This document shows, one piece after another, positions 63,788-64,000 of a stretch of 64,000 bases of DNA (its first letter is position 1; the number at the start of each line of letters is the position of its first letter). A program made the position numbers and the translations under genes. Source of the stretch: Salegentibacter salegens (lineage in GTDB: Bacteria; Bacteroidota; Bacteroidia; Flavobacteriales; Flavobacteriaceae); the NCBI RefSeq assembly GCF_900142975.1, contig NZ_LT670848.1:2542001-2606000 (forward strand), in the 5' to 3' direction. Below the pieces are notes generated by a model. The model saw only the letters and a program-made list of their open reading frames with translations. It was not told the DNA's origin and made no database searches.

Positions 63788-64000
63788 ATGGAAATCCTTA
63801 TAAAAAATTTCAATGAACTTAGCCTTGAAGAGCTTTACCAAATCTTGCAACTTCGCTCTGAAGTTTTTGTAGTAGAACAGGATTGTGTGTACCAGGATAT
63901 AGATGGGAAAGATCAAAATGCGCTACACGTTTTGGGAATTAAAGAAGGAAAAGTAATTGCCTACACTCGCTGTTTTGATAAAGGATTCTATTTTGACGAA
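63788..64000 (+). CDS. ElaA-like GNAT acetyltransferase, 5' part
   Basis: An ATG at 63788 opens a frame that runs off the window after 71 codons. The protein starts MEILIKNFNELSLEELYQIL and continues LRSEVFVVEQDCVYQDIDGK, then HVLGIKEGKVIAYTR, which is the ElaA-type GNAT start. It would use acetyl-CoA; the acceptor is unknown. Confidence 0.85.
   Translation, partial: MEILIKNFNELSLEELYQILQLRSEVFVVEQDCVYQDIDGKDQNALHVLGIKEGKVIAYTRCFDKGFYFDE

Noticed and set aside
1..64000. CRISPR array, prophage or insertion sequence
   Set aside because: No regularly spaced direct repeats, integrase, transposase or phage structural genes were seen; the holin-like gene at 54705 is in a stress-protein context, not a phage.

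Overview
The window is chromosomal DNA from a member of the Bacteroidota, most likely a marine Flavobacteriaceae related to Gramella, Salegentibacter or Zunongwangia. The evidence is low G+C, Bacteroidota-type -7 boxes (TAnnTTTG) ahead of many genes, near absence of Shine-Dalgarno motifs, and family content typical of the group (DUF4175, DUF4254, DUF4837, GH3, head-GIN DUF2807, DUF6427/DUF6341-type proteins). Most of the sequence is ordinary core genome. I see no prophage, insertion sequence, rRNA operon or CRISPR array.

Layout. Positions 1-9.1 kb hold the 3' part of an AddB/RecB-like nuclease, a hydrolase, tRNA-Ala(GGC), an acetyltransferase, a MATE exporter, a crotonase followed by three tiny membrane proteins, a 2OG-Fe(II) oxygenase, a QueD-type enzyme and LpxH. 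Two type II toxin-antitoxin modules lie tail to tail at 9.1-10.3 kb. From 10.3 to 21.4 kb come recJ, adenine deaminase, rsmI, tdk-alr, mscL, asd and a prolyl oligopeptidase. From 21.6 to 26.6 kb, on the minus strand, there is a frameshifted HAD gene, a GT9 glycosyltransferase, a DUF4254 protein, a DNA adenine methylase coupled to a PD-(D/E)XK-like protein (a candidate restriction-modification pair) and a membrane protein. From 26.7 to 37.5 kb are purD and surface-polysaccharide genes (a CapK-like ligase, GT2, a UXS-type epimerase, rfbD, rfbC) in line with a GH3 enzyme and a DUF6909-like protein. From 37.6 to 51.4 kb are tatA, envelope proteins, pgk, a clamp-loader subunit, mnmG, ybeY and a giant DUF4175 protein. 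From 51.4 kb to the end are gltX, a stomatin-like protein, a YtxH/holin-like trio, glnS, folB, tRNA-Cys, a LysE exporter, rnr, an AT-rich gap, rpiB and the start of an ElaA-type acetyltransferase.

The most notable signals are outside the genes. Two ParB parS-like palindromes (TGTTCCACGTGGAAC[A/G]) flank mnmG, which suggests that this part of the chromosome is close to the replication origin. The AT-rich gap between rnr and rpiB has a consensus DnaA box (TTATCCACA) and divergent flanking genes, so it is a candidate oriC. Several families of dispersed fold-back repeats sit between genes and probably act as transcription terminators. One such repeat appears to be translated as the N-terminus of the GT9 protein.
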